Part shown: positions 25,260-35,182 of the stretch, in pieces
Position numbering within the stretch: the first letter of the stretch is position 1
How the letters are laid out: each line of letters begins with the position of its first letter
Assembly (NCBI RefSeq): GCF_902712915.1
Contig: NZ_CACTIA010000005.1
Span: forward strand, 2,702,501 to 2,766,500
Direction of reading: 5' to 3'
DNA from: Acidiphilium sp. C61
GTDB taxonomy: Bacteria > Pseudomonadota > Alphaproteobacteria > Acetobacterales > Acetobacteraceae
Length of the DNA stretch: 64,000 nt
Notes under the pieces: generated by a model
The model's input: only the letters and a program-made list of their open reading frames with translations
Database searches by the model: none
Told to the model about the DNA's origin: nothing
Program-made: the position numbers and the translations under genes

Positions 25260-28200
25260 ATGACCGACATTTCACTTCTCGAAGCCCTCCGCCACCGCGT
25301 CCTCCTCTGCGACGGCGGCATGGGCTCGCGCGTCCAGGCCCTCACCCTCGACACCGAGCGCGATTACTGGGGCAAGGAAAACTGCACCGAGGTGCTGAAC
25401 CTCTCCCGCCCCGACCTCGTGCGCGAAATCCATCGCGGCTACTACGAAGCCGGGGCCGACATGGTGGAGACCAACAGCTTCGGCGGCTCGCCCATCACCC
25501 TCGCCGAATTCGAGCTGGGCGACCGCGCCCGCGAGATCAACCGCATCGCCGCCGAACTCGCCCGCGAGGCCGCCGAAACCTTCGCCGACGGGCGCGACCG
25601 CTACGTGATCGGCAGCGTCGGCCCCGGCACCAAGCTGCCCACCCTCGGCAACATCGAATACGACCCGCTGGAAGCCGGCCTGGCCGAGCAGTGCCGCGGC
25701 CTGATCGAGGGCGGGGTGGACGCCATCCTGATCGAAACCTGCCAGGACACGCTGCAGATCAAGGCCGCCGTCAACGGCGCGAAGATCGCCCGTGCCGAGC
25801 TTGGGCGCGATACGCCGATCTTCGTGCAGGTCACCGTCGAGACCACCGGCACCCTGCTCGTCGGGCCGGACATCGCCGCCGCCGCCACCGTGATCCAGGC
25901 GCTCGACGTGCCGTTGATCGGCCTGAACTGCGCCACCGGCCCGCAGGAAATGGCCGAGCATGTCCGCTTCCTGTCGCAGAACTGGCCCGGCCTCATCTCG
26001 GTCCAGCCCAATGCCGGCCTGCCCGAACTGGTCGATGGCAAGACCCATTACCCGCTCTCGCCGGCCGAACTCGCCTCCTGGCTCGAACGCTTCATCCACG
26101 AGGACGGCATCAACCTCATCGGCGGCTGCTGCGGCACCTCCACCCCGCATATCGCCGCCCTCGACGCCATGCTCCGCCGCAATGGCGAGGTTCGCCCGGC
26201 ACCCGTCCCGCGCAAGCCGGTCTGGATCCCCTCGGTCGCCAGCCTCTACGGCTCGACCCCGCTGCGCCAGGAAAACGCCTATTTCTCGATCGGCGAGCGC
26301 TGCAACGCCAACGGCTCCAAGAAATGGCGCGAGCTGCAGGAAAAGCACGACTGGGACGGCTGCGTCTCCATGGGCCGCGAACAGGTCGCCGAGGCCTCCA
26401 ACGCGCTCGACATCTGCACCGCCTTCGTCGGCCGCGACGAACTCGGCGAAATGTCCGAAATCATCACCCGCTTCACCTCGTCGGTGAACGCGCCGCTGGT
26501 GATCGACTCCACCGAAACCCCCGTCATCGAAGCCGCCCTCAAGCTCCACGGCGGCAAGCCCATCATCAACTCGATCAATTTCGAGGATGGCGAACACATC
26601 GCCGAAGAGCGCATGGTGCTCGCCCGCAAGTTCGGCGCCGCCGTGATCGCCCTCACGATCGACGAGGTCGGCATGGCCAAGGAGCCGGCGCAGAAGCTCG
26701 AAATCGCCACCCGCCTGGTCGATTTCGCCTGCCGCAAGCACGGCCTCCCGCAATCCGACCTGCTGATCGACCCGCTCACCTTCACCGTCGCCACCGGCAA
26801 CGAGGACGACCGCAAGCTCGGCCTCTGGACCCTCGAAGGCATCAAGCTGATCCGCGATGCCTTCCCCGACATCCAGATCATCCTCGGCCTGTCCAACATC
26901 TCCTTCGGCCTCAACCCCGCCGCCCGCGCGGTGCTGAACTCCGTCTTCCTCGACCACGCGGTGAAGGCCGGCATGACCGGCGCCATCGTCCATGTCTCCA
27001 AAATCCGTCCCCTGCACCTCATCCCGCCCGAGGAAGTGCAGGTCATGGAAGACCTCATCTTCGACCGCCGCCGCGAGGATTACGACCCCCTCCAGCGCGT
27101 CCTCGAAATGTTCGCCGACCGCAAGGCCGCCGACGCGGTGAAAAAGGCCAAGGCCGACACCGTCGAGGGCCGCCTGCGCGACCGTATCGTCGATGGCGAC
27201 CGCAAGGGCCTCGCCGACGATCTCGACGAGGCGATGAAATCCCACCCCCCGCTCGACATCATCAACAACCTCCTGCTCGACGGCATGAAAACCGTGGGCG
27301 AGCTGTTCGGCGCCGGCAAGATGCAGCTCCCCTTCGTCCTGCAATCCGCCGAAACCATGAAAGCCGCCGTCGCCTATCTCGAACCCCACATGGAGCGCCT
27401 CGAGGGCCAGCAGAAGGGCACCATCGTCCTCGCCACCGTGAAGGGCGACGTGCACGACATCGGCAAGAACCTCGTCGACATCATCCTCACCAACAACGGT
27501 TACCGCGTCGTCAATCTCGGCATCAAGGTTCCCCTGGCGGACATGGTCGCCGCCGCGAGGGAACACCGCGCCCACGCCATCGGCATGTCCGGCCTACTGG
27601 TGAAATCCACCGTCGTCATGCGCGAAAATCTCGAGGAAATGTCCCGCCAGGGGCTCGACATCCCCGTCCTCCTCGGCGGCGCCGCGCTCACCCGCAACTA
27701 TGTCGAGGAAGATTGCGTCGCCGCCTACGCCTCCGGCCGCGTTGCCTACGCCCGCGACGCCTTCGACGGCCTCCACCTGATGGACAAGGTCACCGGCAAC
27801 GGGTTCGACGATTACCTCGCCGCCCTCCAGTCCAAGCGCCGCGGCAAGGCCCGCAACACCAAGCGCACCCTTGGCCAGGCCGATGCCCGCGGCTTTGCCC
27901 CGGTCGACATCTCCGCCGTCCAGATCCGCCGCCGTCGCCTCACCCGCGAAACCCCGGTGCCCACCCCGCCCTTCTGGGGCCCGAAGCTCATCGAGGCGCC
28001 GCAGAAAGCCCTCGTCCCCTACATCAACGAACGCTCCCTCTTCCAGTTCCAGTGGGGCTTCCGCAAACAGGGCAAGTCACTGGACGACTTCATGGGCTGG
28101 GCCCGCCAGGAACTCCGCCCCGTCATGAAGCGCATGCTCGACATCTGTGCTGCCGAAACCATCCTCAAGCCCCAGGCCATCTACGGCTACTGGAAGGCCG

Positions 28201-28745
28201 CCGGCCAGGGCAACGACCTCATCCTCTTCGCCGAGGACGGCAGCACCGAACTCGCCCGCTTCACCCTCCCGCGCCAGCCGCGCGACGACGGTGAATGCAT
28301 CGCCGACTTCTTCCGCGACGTGGACGACGCTGAACGCGACGTCATCGGCCTGCAAGTCGTCACCATGGGCGAAAAAGCCTCCGACACCGCCCGCGCCTGG
28401 TTCGAGGAAAACCGCTACCAGGATTACCTCTACCTCCACGGTCTTTCCGTCGAGATGGCCGAGGCGATGGCCGAATACACCCACAAACGCATCCGCGCCG
28501 AACTCGGCTTTTCCGCCGAAGACGACCGCGACATGGAAAAAATGCTCGCCCAGTCCTACCGCGGCTCACGCTACTCGTTCGGCTACCCCGCCTGCCCGAA
28601 CCTCGAAGACCAGACGATGCTGCTCCGCCTCCTCGACGCCGAGCGCATCGGCGTGTCGCTCTCGGACGAACACCAGCTCCATCCCGAACAATCCACCAGC
28701 GCCATCGTCGTCCTCAACCCCCACGCGAAGTATTTTTCGGTGTGA
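25260..28745 (+). CDS. metH: Cobalamin-dependent methionine synthase
   Basis: MetH transfers the methyl group of 5-methyl-THF to homocysteine through methylcobalamin. The 1,161-residue protein has all modules in order. The homocysteine domain carries its Zn-binding Cys (NCATGP and GGCCGTST). The pterin-binding domain (NSINFEDGE, LSNISFGL) follows. Then come the cap helix and B12-binding domain with DVHDIGKN, where His732 is the cobalt ligand. The C-terminal SAM-binding reactivation domain has YRGSRYSFGYPACPNLEDQ. Length is slightly below E. coli MetH (1,227). No cobalamin or SAM riboswitch is evident in the 115 bp upstream; a weak TTGGAA/TATATC pair lies at 25223-25249. Confidence 0.97.
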   Translation: MTDISLLEALRHRVLLCDGGMGSRVQALTLDTERDYWGKENCTEVLNLSRPDLVREIHRGYYEAGADMVETNSFGGSPITLAEFELGDRAREINRIAAELAREAAETFADGRDRYVIGSVGPGTKLPTLGNIEYDPLEAGLAEQCRGLIEGGVDAILIETCQDTLQIKAAVNGAKIARAELGRDTPIFVQVTVETTGTLLVGPDIAAAATVIQALDVPLIGLNCATGPQEMAEHVRFLSQNWPGLISVQPNAGLPELVDGKTHYPLSPAELASWLERFIHEDGINLIGGCCGTSTPHIAALDAMLRRNGEVRPAPVPRKPVWIPSVASLYGSTPLRQENAYFSIGERCNANGSKKWRELQEKHDWDGCVSMGREQVAEASNALDICTAFVGRDELGEMSEIITRFTSSVNAPLVIDSTETPVIEAALKLHGGKPIINSINFEDGEHIAEERMVLARKFGAAVIALTIDEVGMAKEPAQKLEIATRLVDFACRKHGLPQSDLLIDPLTFTVATGNEDDRKLGLWTLEGIKLIRDAFPDIQIILGLSNISFGLNPAARAVLNSVFLDHAVKAGMTGAIVHVSKIRPLHLIPPEEVQVMEDLIFDRRREDYDPLQRVLEMFADRKAADAVKKAKADTVEGRLRDRIVDGDRKGLADDLDEAMKSHPPLDIINNLLLDGMKTVGELFGAGKMQLPFVLQSAETMKAAVAYLEPHMERLEGQQKGTIVLATVKGDVHDIGKNLVDIILTNNGYRVVNLGIKVPLADMVAAAREHRAHAIGMSGLLVKSTVVMRENLEEMSRQGLDIPVLLGGAALTRNYVEEDCVAAYASGRVAYARDAFDGLHLMDKVTGNGFDDYLAALQSKRRGKARNTKRTLGQADARGFAPVDISAVQIRRRRLTRETPVPTPPFWGPKLIEAPQKALVPYINERSLFQFQWGFRKQGKSLDDFMGWARQELRPVMKRMLDICAAETILKPQAIYGYWKAAGQGNDLILFAEDGSTELARFTLPRQPRDDGECIADFFRDVDDAERDVIGLQVVTMGEKASDTARAWFEENRYQDYLYLHGLSVEMAEAMAEYTHKRIRAELGFSAEDDRDMEKMLAQSYRGSRYSFGYPACPNLEDQTMLLRLLDAERIGVSLSDEHQLHPEQSTSAIVVLNPHAKYFSV

Positions 28746-28774
28746 GGGGTCGGGCGAGAGGAGGGAAGGGGAGT

Positions 28775-28820
28775 AAAAGAGCTTCTTTTTGAAAAAAGAA
28801 GCAAAAACTTTTGCTCTTTT
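28775..28820. terminator. Bidirectional terminator between metH and the convergent repeat gene
   Basis: A 10-bp perfect stem GCTTCTTTTT/AAAAAGAAGC with a 2-base loop is nested within an outer AAAAGAGC/GCTCTTTT pair. A- and T-runs lie on both sides, so it can terminate transcripts from either direction. Confidence 0.8.
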
Positions 28821-28830
28821 GACTTTTGGA

Positions 28831-30689
28831 TTACTCGTCGCGCTTGGCCAGCCCTGACACGACGGCCACGAGAATCAGACCGGTCATCCAGCCGAACAGC
28901 GTCTCGAACCACACCGCGAACTGTGCAATCCGCCCGCCCCAAGTCCCGGTCTCCGGTCGCCACGTCGCCTCCTGCCCGAGATTGCCCACCGGCAGAAGCA
29001 CGTTCAGCGAATAGGCCAGCGGATAGAACTGCGGATACTCAAGCCTTATTGCCTTGCAATCCGTCCACCGAACATGCGCCGGCAACCCGCACATTCCGCC
29101 ATACCGTGAAAACAATGCCTGTGTGGACGGCACGAACGCGCCATCCCATCGCGCCGCGGCGAAATAGCCACCACCAAAGACAAGCCAGACAACTGTGGCA
29201 ATCATCAGCAGCCTGAGCGGCCGGTATCCATACCCGACCAGCGCGCCATACCCGATATGCAGCAGCCGCGCCGTCTTCCCATAAACCGAACCGCCGACCG
29301 CACGCAGCGCCTGACCCACCGAAATCTCGGGCATCTGCCCGATCAGCCCGCACTCCCGCTTGCGCCGCTCGAATGCAATCCCGACCTCCCGGGCGGCCTC
29401 GTAATGCCCCATCTCCCGCAGCACCTTGCGGAGCTGCTGCCAGGGCTGCGGCCGGAATGTCGATCCATTGCCATCCTTGCCGCTATGCGCGCCCGGCTGC
29501 TGGTCCAGCCAGTCGATCCGCATCTTCGCGTCAGTCGGCCCGTCCCTCCGAATGCGCCGTAAACGAAGCCGTCGAGCACGACGCCTTTTGCCCATGTTTT
29601 GGAATCGTCAACGAGTCGGGAAGCCGTCGCGCTGTTCAGATCGAGGATACCTGCTTCGATCGTGACACCGTCGATCATCAATGTACCGCGGATATGGGCC
29701 TGCTGCATATCAATGGCTTTTTGCTTGCCTCGAAATTTTCCTCCGCGGCAAACGAGATCTCCCTCGATTTTCGCCCCGAGCAGCCGCACCTTGCCGGTCG
29801 CCGTGAACTTATCGTTGAGGATCACGTTACCACCGACATCGACCCCATCGGCGCTGAGGGCATCATGACCCTCATTTTGGAACGTGCCGCCGGCGCATAC
29901 GAGATCGCTCCCGATTTTGGCCCCGAGCAGCCGCACCTCGCCAGTCGCCGTGAACTTATCGTTGAGGAACACGTTACCACCGACATCGACCCCATCGGCG
30001 CTGAGGGCATCATGACCCTCATTTTGGAACGTGCCGCCGGCGCATACGAGATTGCTCCCGATTTTGGCCCCGGGTAGCCGCACCTTGCCGGTCGCCGTGA
30101 ACTTATCGTTGAGGAACACGGTACCACCGACATCGACCCTATCGGCGCTGAGGGCATCATGACCCTCATTTTGGAACGTGCCGCCGGCGCATACGAGATC
30201 GCTCCCGATTTTGGCTCCGAGCAGCCGCACCTCGCCAGTCGCGACGAACCCGCCCCTCAAAAACAGTGAGCCGTCGCAGGTCAGGCGATCGCCTTGCAAA
30301 CCCGGCATCTTGCTGCCGGCCAAATTGAGCGAACCTCTGATCCGCGAATCACGGAAAACCGGCGCGGCCTCAAATGCGGATCCCACCATAAGGAGCCCGC
30401 CCTTGGTCTCCACCCCTTCCAGATCGAATGCCCCTTCGATCCATGCGCCCTGAAGCTGCACACCCGTCTCATGCACGGGGGCGTCTTCGTCACCGCCTAG
30501 TGCCAGAAAGCGGATGAACGTGCCCCGCAACGTCTTGGCGTCGATGGCGCTCTCCGGCCGCTCTTTACCGAAAACCGCGCCCCCTCCCGCCGCCGCGCAA
30601 TCCAGCAATTTTCGCTCCGCCGTGCTGAGTTTCCCAAACTCCGCCAGCGTGCGTCCTTTTGGCCGCTTCGAGCCCTGAGCATCCGTCAT
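28831..30689 (-). pseudogene. Beta-helix repeat membrane protein gene, split by a frameshift
   Basis: Two frames together give one protein. The first (30689 to about 29545) has a helical N-terminus, a bactofilin/pentapeptide-like beta-helix of GEVRLLGAKIGSDLVC-type repeats, and ends with VVLDGFVYGAFGG. The second continues with GPTDAKMRIDWLDQQP, then FRPQPWQQLRKVLREMGHYEAAREVGIAFERRKRE and two C-terminal membrane helices (LLMIATVVWLVFGG; TLFGWMTGLILVAVVSG). Related proteins carry the same order in a single frame. The shift of one base lies near 29541-29551 in a G-rich stretch and could be a mutation or a sequencing error. Start ATG at 30689. Confidence 0.7.
29796..30236 (-). repeat. Three 147-bp tandem repeats inside the beta-helix gene
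   Basis: Three units of exactly 147 bp (49 codons) follow each other, nearly identical at DNA level, with a degenerate partial fourth unit to about 29733. Each unit encodes GEVRLLGAKI..LVCAGGTF..DALSADGVDVGG..FLNDKFTAT. Confidence 0.95.
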
Positions 30690-30913
30690 CTTGGCCCACC
30701 CGTTAACACCCGGTTCCAACTATCACACCCGAACGAAATCGAAATAAAGCCCCGAAGCAGAATCGCGCCACCGTGCCCGCGCCGTATGGTCGCCCGCTTA
30801 GCCCTCGGGACCGGCACCGCACCTCGCGCCGTCGCACGCTCCGGACCCGCATCCATCGTCGGGCAGCCGGCCAGCAGGGATCAATCGGCGTTAGGAGGCT
30901 TCGGGATCACCGT

Positions 30914-31318
30914 TTACGGCCACCGCCAATGCTTCGGCAACTCCGGAAACCCCGCCATCCATGACGGCGTTTCCGCCATCTGGATCGCCTCGGTCGGGGG
31001 CAGAATCTCGGGGTCGTCGAACGTGCCCGTCTGCACGTCCACGCTCCCCGGAAACAGTTTTTTGCTCCGGTAGAACAATCCTGGGCCGCATCTCGGGCAG
31101 AACGAGCGCTCCACGTCGCCGGAGGAGCGATAGACCGAAACCTCGCCGCTGACCCGGAGCATCCCCTCGTCCACCACCGCCCAGCCCACCACCGGCGCCG
31201 CCGCGCAGCGCCGGCAATCGGCGCAGAAACACAGCGAATGCCGCCGGGGCCGCCCGCCGATCACATACCGCACCGCCCCGCAATGGCACCCGCCCGCAAT
31301 CTCCATCGCCGCCATCAA
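30914..31318 (-). CDS. GFA/CENP-V family zinc protein
   Basis: A 134-residue protein of the glutathione-dependent formaldehyde-activating (GFA) family. Zinc ligands are visible as GGCHCGAVRY, CFCADCRRC and FCPRCGPGLFY. Many members are annotated by this domain only, and true formaldehyde activity is seldom shown. The first two Met codons are close together; MEIAGGCHC at 31306 is an equally likely start. Its 5' end is about 95 bp from the left end of duplicate copy 2. Confidence 0.85.
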   Translation of the reverse strand: MMAAMEIAGGCHCGAVRYVIGGRPRRHSLCFCADCRRCAAAPVVGWAVVDEGMLRVSGEVSVYRSSGDVERSFCPRCGPGLFYRSKKLFPGSVDVQTGTFDDPEILPPTEAIQMAETPSWMAGFPELPKHWRWP

Positions 31319-31411
31319 CCCACCATCCGGCCCCGCCGTCTCGCAACCCTATCCCGCCAGCCGCCCTACAAAAATCAAAATCGCCCCCACCAGACCCAAG
31401 GCAGGGCAGGG

Positions 31412-34217
31412 CGCCATCTCGCCTGGTCCCGCGCGCTGCCACGCGTAGCGGCTGTCGATTGCCAATACCAAAAAGTTACTTTAACTGCCGCGCGCATGAC
31501 CGGAACGTCATCCTGCGTGCCCGCCGAATGGCTCGACCGCCATCCTCTCGTCCCGCTGCTCATCCTCGCTTTGGCCCCGCTGCTGGGCCTGCTGCCAGAC
31601 TGGCTGTTCGGCCTCAGCCTGAACCCGATCTGGACGAACTCCGGTGCCGCGACCGGCAGCCTCCCCGGCCTGATCCACGGCCAGTCGATCGGCGATCCCA
31701 ATATCGGCTGGACCAGTCAGGCCCTCGGCCATCTCGCTGCGGAAGACTGGCTGCACCTGCGCCTGCCCTGGTGGAACCCCGATAACGGCATCGGCCTGCC
31801 GCTCGCCGGCGAAATCCAGCCGGAGGCCTTCTTTCTGCCCTTCGTGCTGCTCCTTGCCCTGCCGGCCGGCGTCGTCTGGCTGCAAACCCTGATGCAGGCC
31901 ATGGTCGGCCTCGCGACCTACGCCCTGTTCCGCCGGCTGTCCCTCGGCCGCCTCGCCGCCCTCGCCGGCGCGCTGCTCTTCGCCTTCAACTCTGTCTTTG
32001 CCTTTCCGCCACATATCGGCGAACTCTGCGCGATGCCCTTCCTGCCCATCCTCCTGCACGGCATCGAGGATGCGCGCGACGAGGCACACCCCCACCGCGC
32101 CGTCATTCTCCTCGCGCTCGGCATCGCCTTCTCGATCCTGGCCGGCTTCCCCGAGGCTGCCTATGTCAACGGCCTGTTCGCCCTCGCCTGGGCCGCCTTC
32201 CGCCTCGTCCGCGCCCCGCGCCGGGTGTGCTTTGCCCTGCGCATCGCCGCCGGCGGATTCTGCGGCCTCGCCATCGCGGCGCCGCAACTCGTCGCCTTCG
32301 CCGATGCCCTGCTCGCCAGCGGCCAACTCGGCGGCCATAATTTCGGCCTGCAAGTCATCCCCGTGCGGGGTATCGCCGGCATCCTCGTGCCCTATGTCTT
32401 CGGCCCGCTGAACGACTTGATCGGCAGCAAACCCCTCTACGACATCGCGGGTTCGACCGGACATTTCATTGGCCTGCTGCCCATCCTCGCCGCCCTGTTC
32501 GGGCTGATCGCGGCGCGCGATCGCGGCCTTGCCTGGTTCCTTGGCGGCTGGACGCTGCTCTGTCTCGGCCGCCTGTTCGGCTTCCCCCCGATCATCGCCG
32601 TCAGCCTCCTCATCCCCGGCCTGATCAAGGTCTATTTCTGGCGCTACGCGACCCCCATCTGGCTGTTGCCGATCGCGACCCTCGCCGCAAGCGGGCTTGA
32701 CGCGGCCCGCTTTGCGTCATTGCCGCGCGCCCTGCCGCTGTTGGTGGTCTTCATCCTTCTGGTGCTCTCCGGCGTGCTGGCGGCGCCGTCCCTGCTGCCA
32801 TGGCACCTCGCCGGCGCCGTCGCCACGATCCAGCTTGCCTGGTATCGCGCCGCCCTCGCCGCCGGCGCCGCCGGCCTGCTGCTCGCCGCCCTCGCGCTCT
32901 ACGCCCTGCGCGGCGAGGCCCGGCGCCTCGCCTTCGCCGCCCTTCTCGCCACCAACGCCATCGCCCTGTTCCTCGTCCCCCGGCTCGGCAATCACCGCGC
33001 CGGCACGCTCGATACCGCGGCGATATCCTATCTCCGCACCCATCTCACCCCCGCCCGCGCCTATTCGATCGGCCCGATCTTCGCCAATTACTCCGCCTAT
33101 TTCGGCTATCCCGACATCACCTACGACTACTTCCCGGCCGATCTCTCCTTCGCCCGCTACATCCACGACCATCTCGTCCCGGAGTTCTGGACCCACCGGC
33201 CGCCGCCACTCTTCCAGGTGCCCTTTGTCCCCCTCACGCCCGATATCGCGCGTGCTGAATTCCTGCGCCGCGAGCCGGCCTATGCCGCGCTTGCCATCCG
33301 CTACCTGATTGCCCCCGCATCCTTCACACCCGCGCCCACCGTCGCCTTCCCGCCGATCAGCGCCAATGCCATGGCCATTCCCCTCGCGCCCGGCCATGCG
33401 GTCACCTTCCGCGGCACCGCGTCCGCCGCGCTCGCCAAGCTCCCCGCGTTTACCCGGATCGGCATCCTCCACGGCACCTACGGCAACGCTGCCAACGGCA
33501 CAGGGATCATCACGATCTGCCCCGGCGCGCCTGGCGCACCCGGCGCCGCCTGCGCGTCCGGCCGCGCGCCGATGCGCGGCTCGCCGGACAACGGGCCCTT
33601 CACGGTCAAGCTGAACCATCCGGTCCATCTGCATCAGGGCGAGGCCTTCACCATCACCTTCGCCCATCGCGGCGGCACCAATCCCGATGCCGTCTGGGCC
33701 TACATCACCAGCAGTCCCACCGCCGTCGCGATCACCCTGCCCGACGGCAAGCCGGTCCCCTTCCACACCCCGCGCCTCGTGTTCAGCGCTCCCCCGCCGC
33801 CATACCTGGTCCGTGCCTGGTCGGACAATCAGCTCAGCATCTGGCGCCTGACCAACGCCGCGCCGTTCTACACGACCGACCCGGCCTGTTCCCTCGCATC
33901 GCCCGGCACCGATCACGTGATTGCCACCTGTGCGGCGCCCGCGCGCCTGACCCGCCGCGAACTCTACGCCGCCGGCTGGCGCGCGACCGACAATGCGACA
34001 CCTGTTCCGCTCACCCGCACCGGCGAGGTCTTCCAGTCCGTCCCCCTGCACAAGGGGATTAACCGTCTGCGCTTCACCTTCGCGCCGCGCTACAGCCGCT
34101 ATGCCTGGATCGCCGCGTCTCTCGGCCTCCTCGCGCTCCTGGCCGAGGCGGCGCGCGGCATCGGCGCAGGAGCACGGCGTAACGCAGGGCGCTGAGCCAA
34201 CCCGCCCTCCCGCCACC
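31412..34217 (+). repeat. 2.8-kb direct repeat, copy 2
   Basis: Same block as 22361-25166, offset by exactly 9,051 bp. It begins in a sequence corresponding to the last codons of the LysR gene and ends abruptly, after which an AT-rich stretch and IS elements follow. The 22-bp repeat that flanks copy 1 on the right is missing here. Confidence 0.95.
31496..34195 (+). CDS. Large polytopic membrane protein, YfhO/GT-C-like, copy 2
   Basis: Encodes the same 899 residues as the gene at 22445-25144; the only coding difference that I see is GAT to GAC at codon 777, which is silent. The start is set by identity with copy 1, although the open frame extends upstream through unrelated sequence antisense to the GFA gene. 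The 84 bp of shared upstream DNA would carry any promoter present in copy 1, so both may be expressed. See copy 1 for domains. Confidence 0.75.
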   Translation: MTGTSSCVPAEWLDRHPLVPLLILALAPLLGLLPDWLFGLSLNPIWTNSGAATGSLPGLIHGQSIGDPNIGWTSQALGHLAAEDWLHLRLPWWNPDNGIGLPLAGEIQPEAFFLPFVLLLALPAGVVWLQTLMQAMVGLATYALFRRLSLGRLAALAGALLFAFNSVFAFPPHIGELCAMPFLPILLHGIEDARDEAHPHRAVILLALGIAFSILAGFPEAAYVNGLFALAWAAFRLVRAPRRVCFALRIAAGGFCGLAIAAPQLVAFADALLASGQLGGHNFGLQVIPVRGIAGILVPYVFGPLNDLIGSKPLYDIAGSTGHFIGLLPILAALFGLIAARDRGLAWFLGGWTLLCLGRLFGFPPIIAVSLLIPGLIKVYFWRYATPIWLLPIATLAASGLDAARFASLPRALPLLVVFILLVLSGVLAAPSLLPWHLAGAVATIQLAWYRAALAAGAAGLLLAALALYALRGEARRLAFAALLATNAIALFLVPRLGNHRAGTLDTAAISYLRTHLTPARAYSIGPIFANYSAYFGYPDITYDYFPADLSFARYIHDHLVPEFWTHRPPPLFQVPFVPLTPDIARAEFLRREPAYAALAIRYLIAPASFTPAPTVAFPPISANAMAIPLAPGHAVTFRGTASAALAKLPAFTRIGILHGTYGNAANGTGIITICPGAPGAPGAACASGRAPMRGSPDNGPFTVKLNHPVHLHQGEAFTITFAHRGGTNPDAVWAYITSSPTAVAITLPDGKPVPFHTPRLVFSAPPPPYLVRAWSDNQLSIWRLTNAAPFYTTDPACSLASPGTDHVIATCAAPARLTRRELYAAGWRATDNATPVPLTRTGEVFQSVPLHKGINRLRFTFAPRYSRYAWIAASLGLLALLAEAARGIGAGARRNAGR

Positions 34218-34274
34218 GGATTCGCTGACACTTAGTTAATTTCAATTTTTAAAAGAAATATTCGACAGAAGATA
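34218..34274. other. AT-rich junction between duplicate copy 2 and palindromic repeat
   Basis: A 57-bp stretch, much richer in A/T than anything around it, with runs such as TTTTTAAAAG. I see no gene in it. Confidence 0.5.
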
Positions 34275-34361
34275 TAGAGCGTCATCTGATCGGATGATGC
34301 TCTGTTTATCAGTATGGCAGAGCACGGCATCCGATCCAATCGGATCGGAAAGTGCCCTAGA
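34275..34361. repeat. REP/BIME-like composite palindrome (inverted orientation)
   Basis: Two imperfect hairpins of the AGAGCrTCATC...GATGATGCTCT type joined by a ~15-bp linker, in the order opposite to the element at 36012. It ends in CTAG where IS element 1 begins. Confidence 0.8.
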
Positions 34362-35180
34362 GTTTGTGGGGATTTGGGATTCCCATTTGGGTGTTGCTGT
34401 GATTCAAGCTGTGAATGGAACGATTTGTACTGACGGACGCCCAATGGGCGAGGATGGAACCGCATTGTCTTGACAAGACGAGTGACCCTGGCCGCAGCGG
34501 GCGGGACAATCGGCTGTTTCTGGAAGCGGTACTTTGGATTGTCCGCACTGGCAGTCCGTGGCGTGATCTGCCTTCGATGTTTGGCAACTGGAGCACGGCC
34601 TACCGCCGGTTCAACGACTGGCGCCGCGCTGATGTTTTCAAACGGATTTTCGACGCGGTATCTGATGAACCCGATATGGAATACGCCATGGTCGACGCCA
34701 CGATCGTCAAGGTCCACCGTCACGGCCAGGGCGCAAAAGGGGGACTCAAAGCCAGGCCATAGGCTGTTCCAAAGGTGGCATGACAACCAAAATCCTGGCG
34801 CTGACGGATGCCCTGGGCAACCTTGTGCGCTTTCGTCTCATGCCGGGCAATCGCCATGACGGCATCGAGGTCCCGCCACTGATCGACAACGTCGAATTCG
34901 GTGGATTGATCGCAGACAAGGCATTCGACAGCAACGCTCTGGTCGCAGAACTCAACGAAAGAGGCGCCCGGGTCGTCATTTCCCAGCATCCGGCCCGGGC
35001 ACTGAAGCTGAAAATCGACCGCGAAATCTACAAATGGCGTCATCTGGTCGAGAATTTCTTCTGCAAGCTCAAAGAGTTCAAACGCATCGCCCTGCGCGCC
35101 TGCAAAACAGACCAGAGCTTCCAGGCAATGATCTACCTCGCCGCAGCCGTCATCAACTCACGATGAATCCCCACAAACCC
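34362..35180 (+). mobile_element. IS5-family insertion sequence (819 bp)
   Basis: Ends are inverted repeats GAGTTTGTGGGGATT and, on the opposite strand, GGGTTTGTGGGGATT. TA dinucleotides at 34360-34361 and 35181-35182 are the probable target duplication. It contains a two-frame transposase. The right TA is shared with the neighbouring IS, so one element inserted next to the other. Confidence 0.88.
34415..35166 (+). CDS. IS5-family transposase, two overlapping frames joined by -1 frameshift
   Basis: Frame 1 (34415-34762) starts MERFVLTDAQWARMEP and has the first catalytic Asp in YAMVDATIVKVHRHGQGAKGG. Frame 2, which ends at 35166, reads through QSQAIGCSKGGMTTKILALTDALG and carries the second Asp (LIADKAFDS) and the YxxR/K-x-E block (ENFFCKLKEFKRIALR). 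The frames join at an AAAAGGGGG stretch near 34736-34744. A -1 shift there gives one DDE transposase, as is usual in the IS427/IS1031 groups. The element appears intact. Confidence 0.85.
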
Positions 35181-35182
35181 TA

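Noticed and set aside
25272..27575. Long antisense open frame (767 codons) against metH
   Set aside because: Composition is that of a GC-rich shadow (Gly/Ala/Asp repeats) and nothing in it resembles a protein family.
25181..28294. A 1,037-codon open frame on the plus strand in metH
   Set aside because: It is Arg/Pro-rich, shadows metH in another frame, and has no recognisable domain; metH fits its family completely.
29733..30236. Possible CRISPR array
   Set aside because: The repeats are 147-bp contiguous coding units without spacers; they encode beta-helix turns.
31238..31495. Extension of the second 899-residue protein to 985 residues
   Set aside because: The extra codons are antisense to the GFA gene and absent in copy 1; the shared ATG is used instead.
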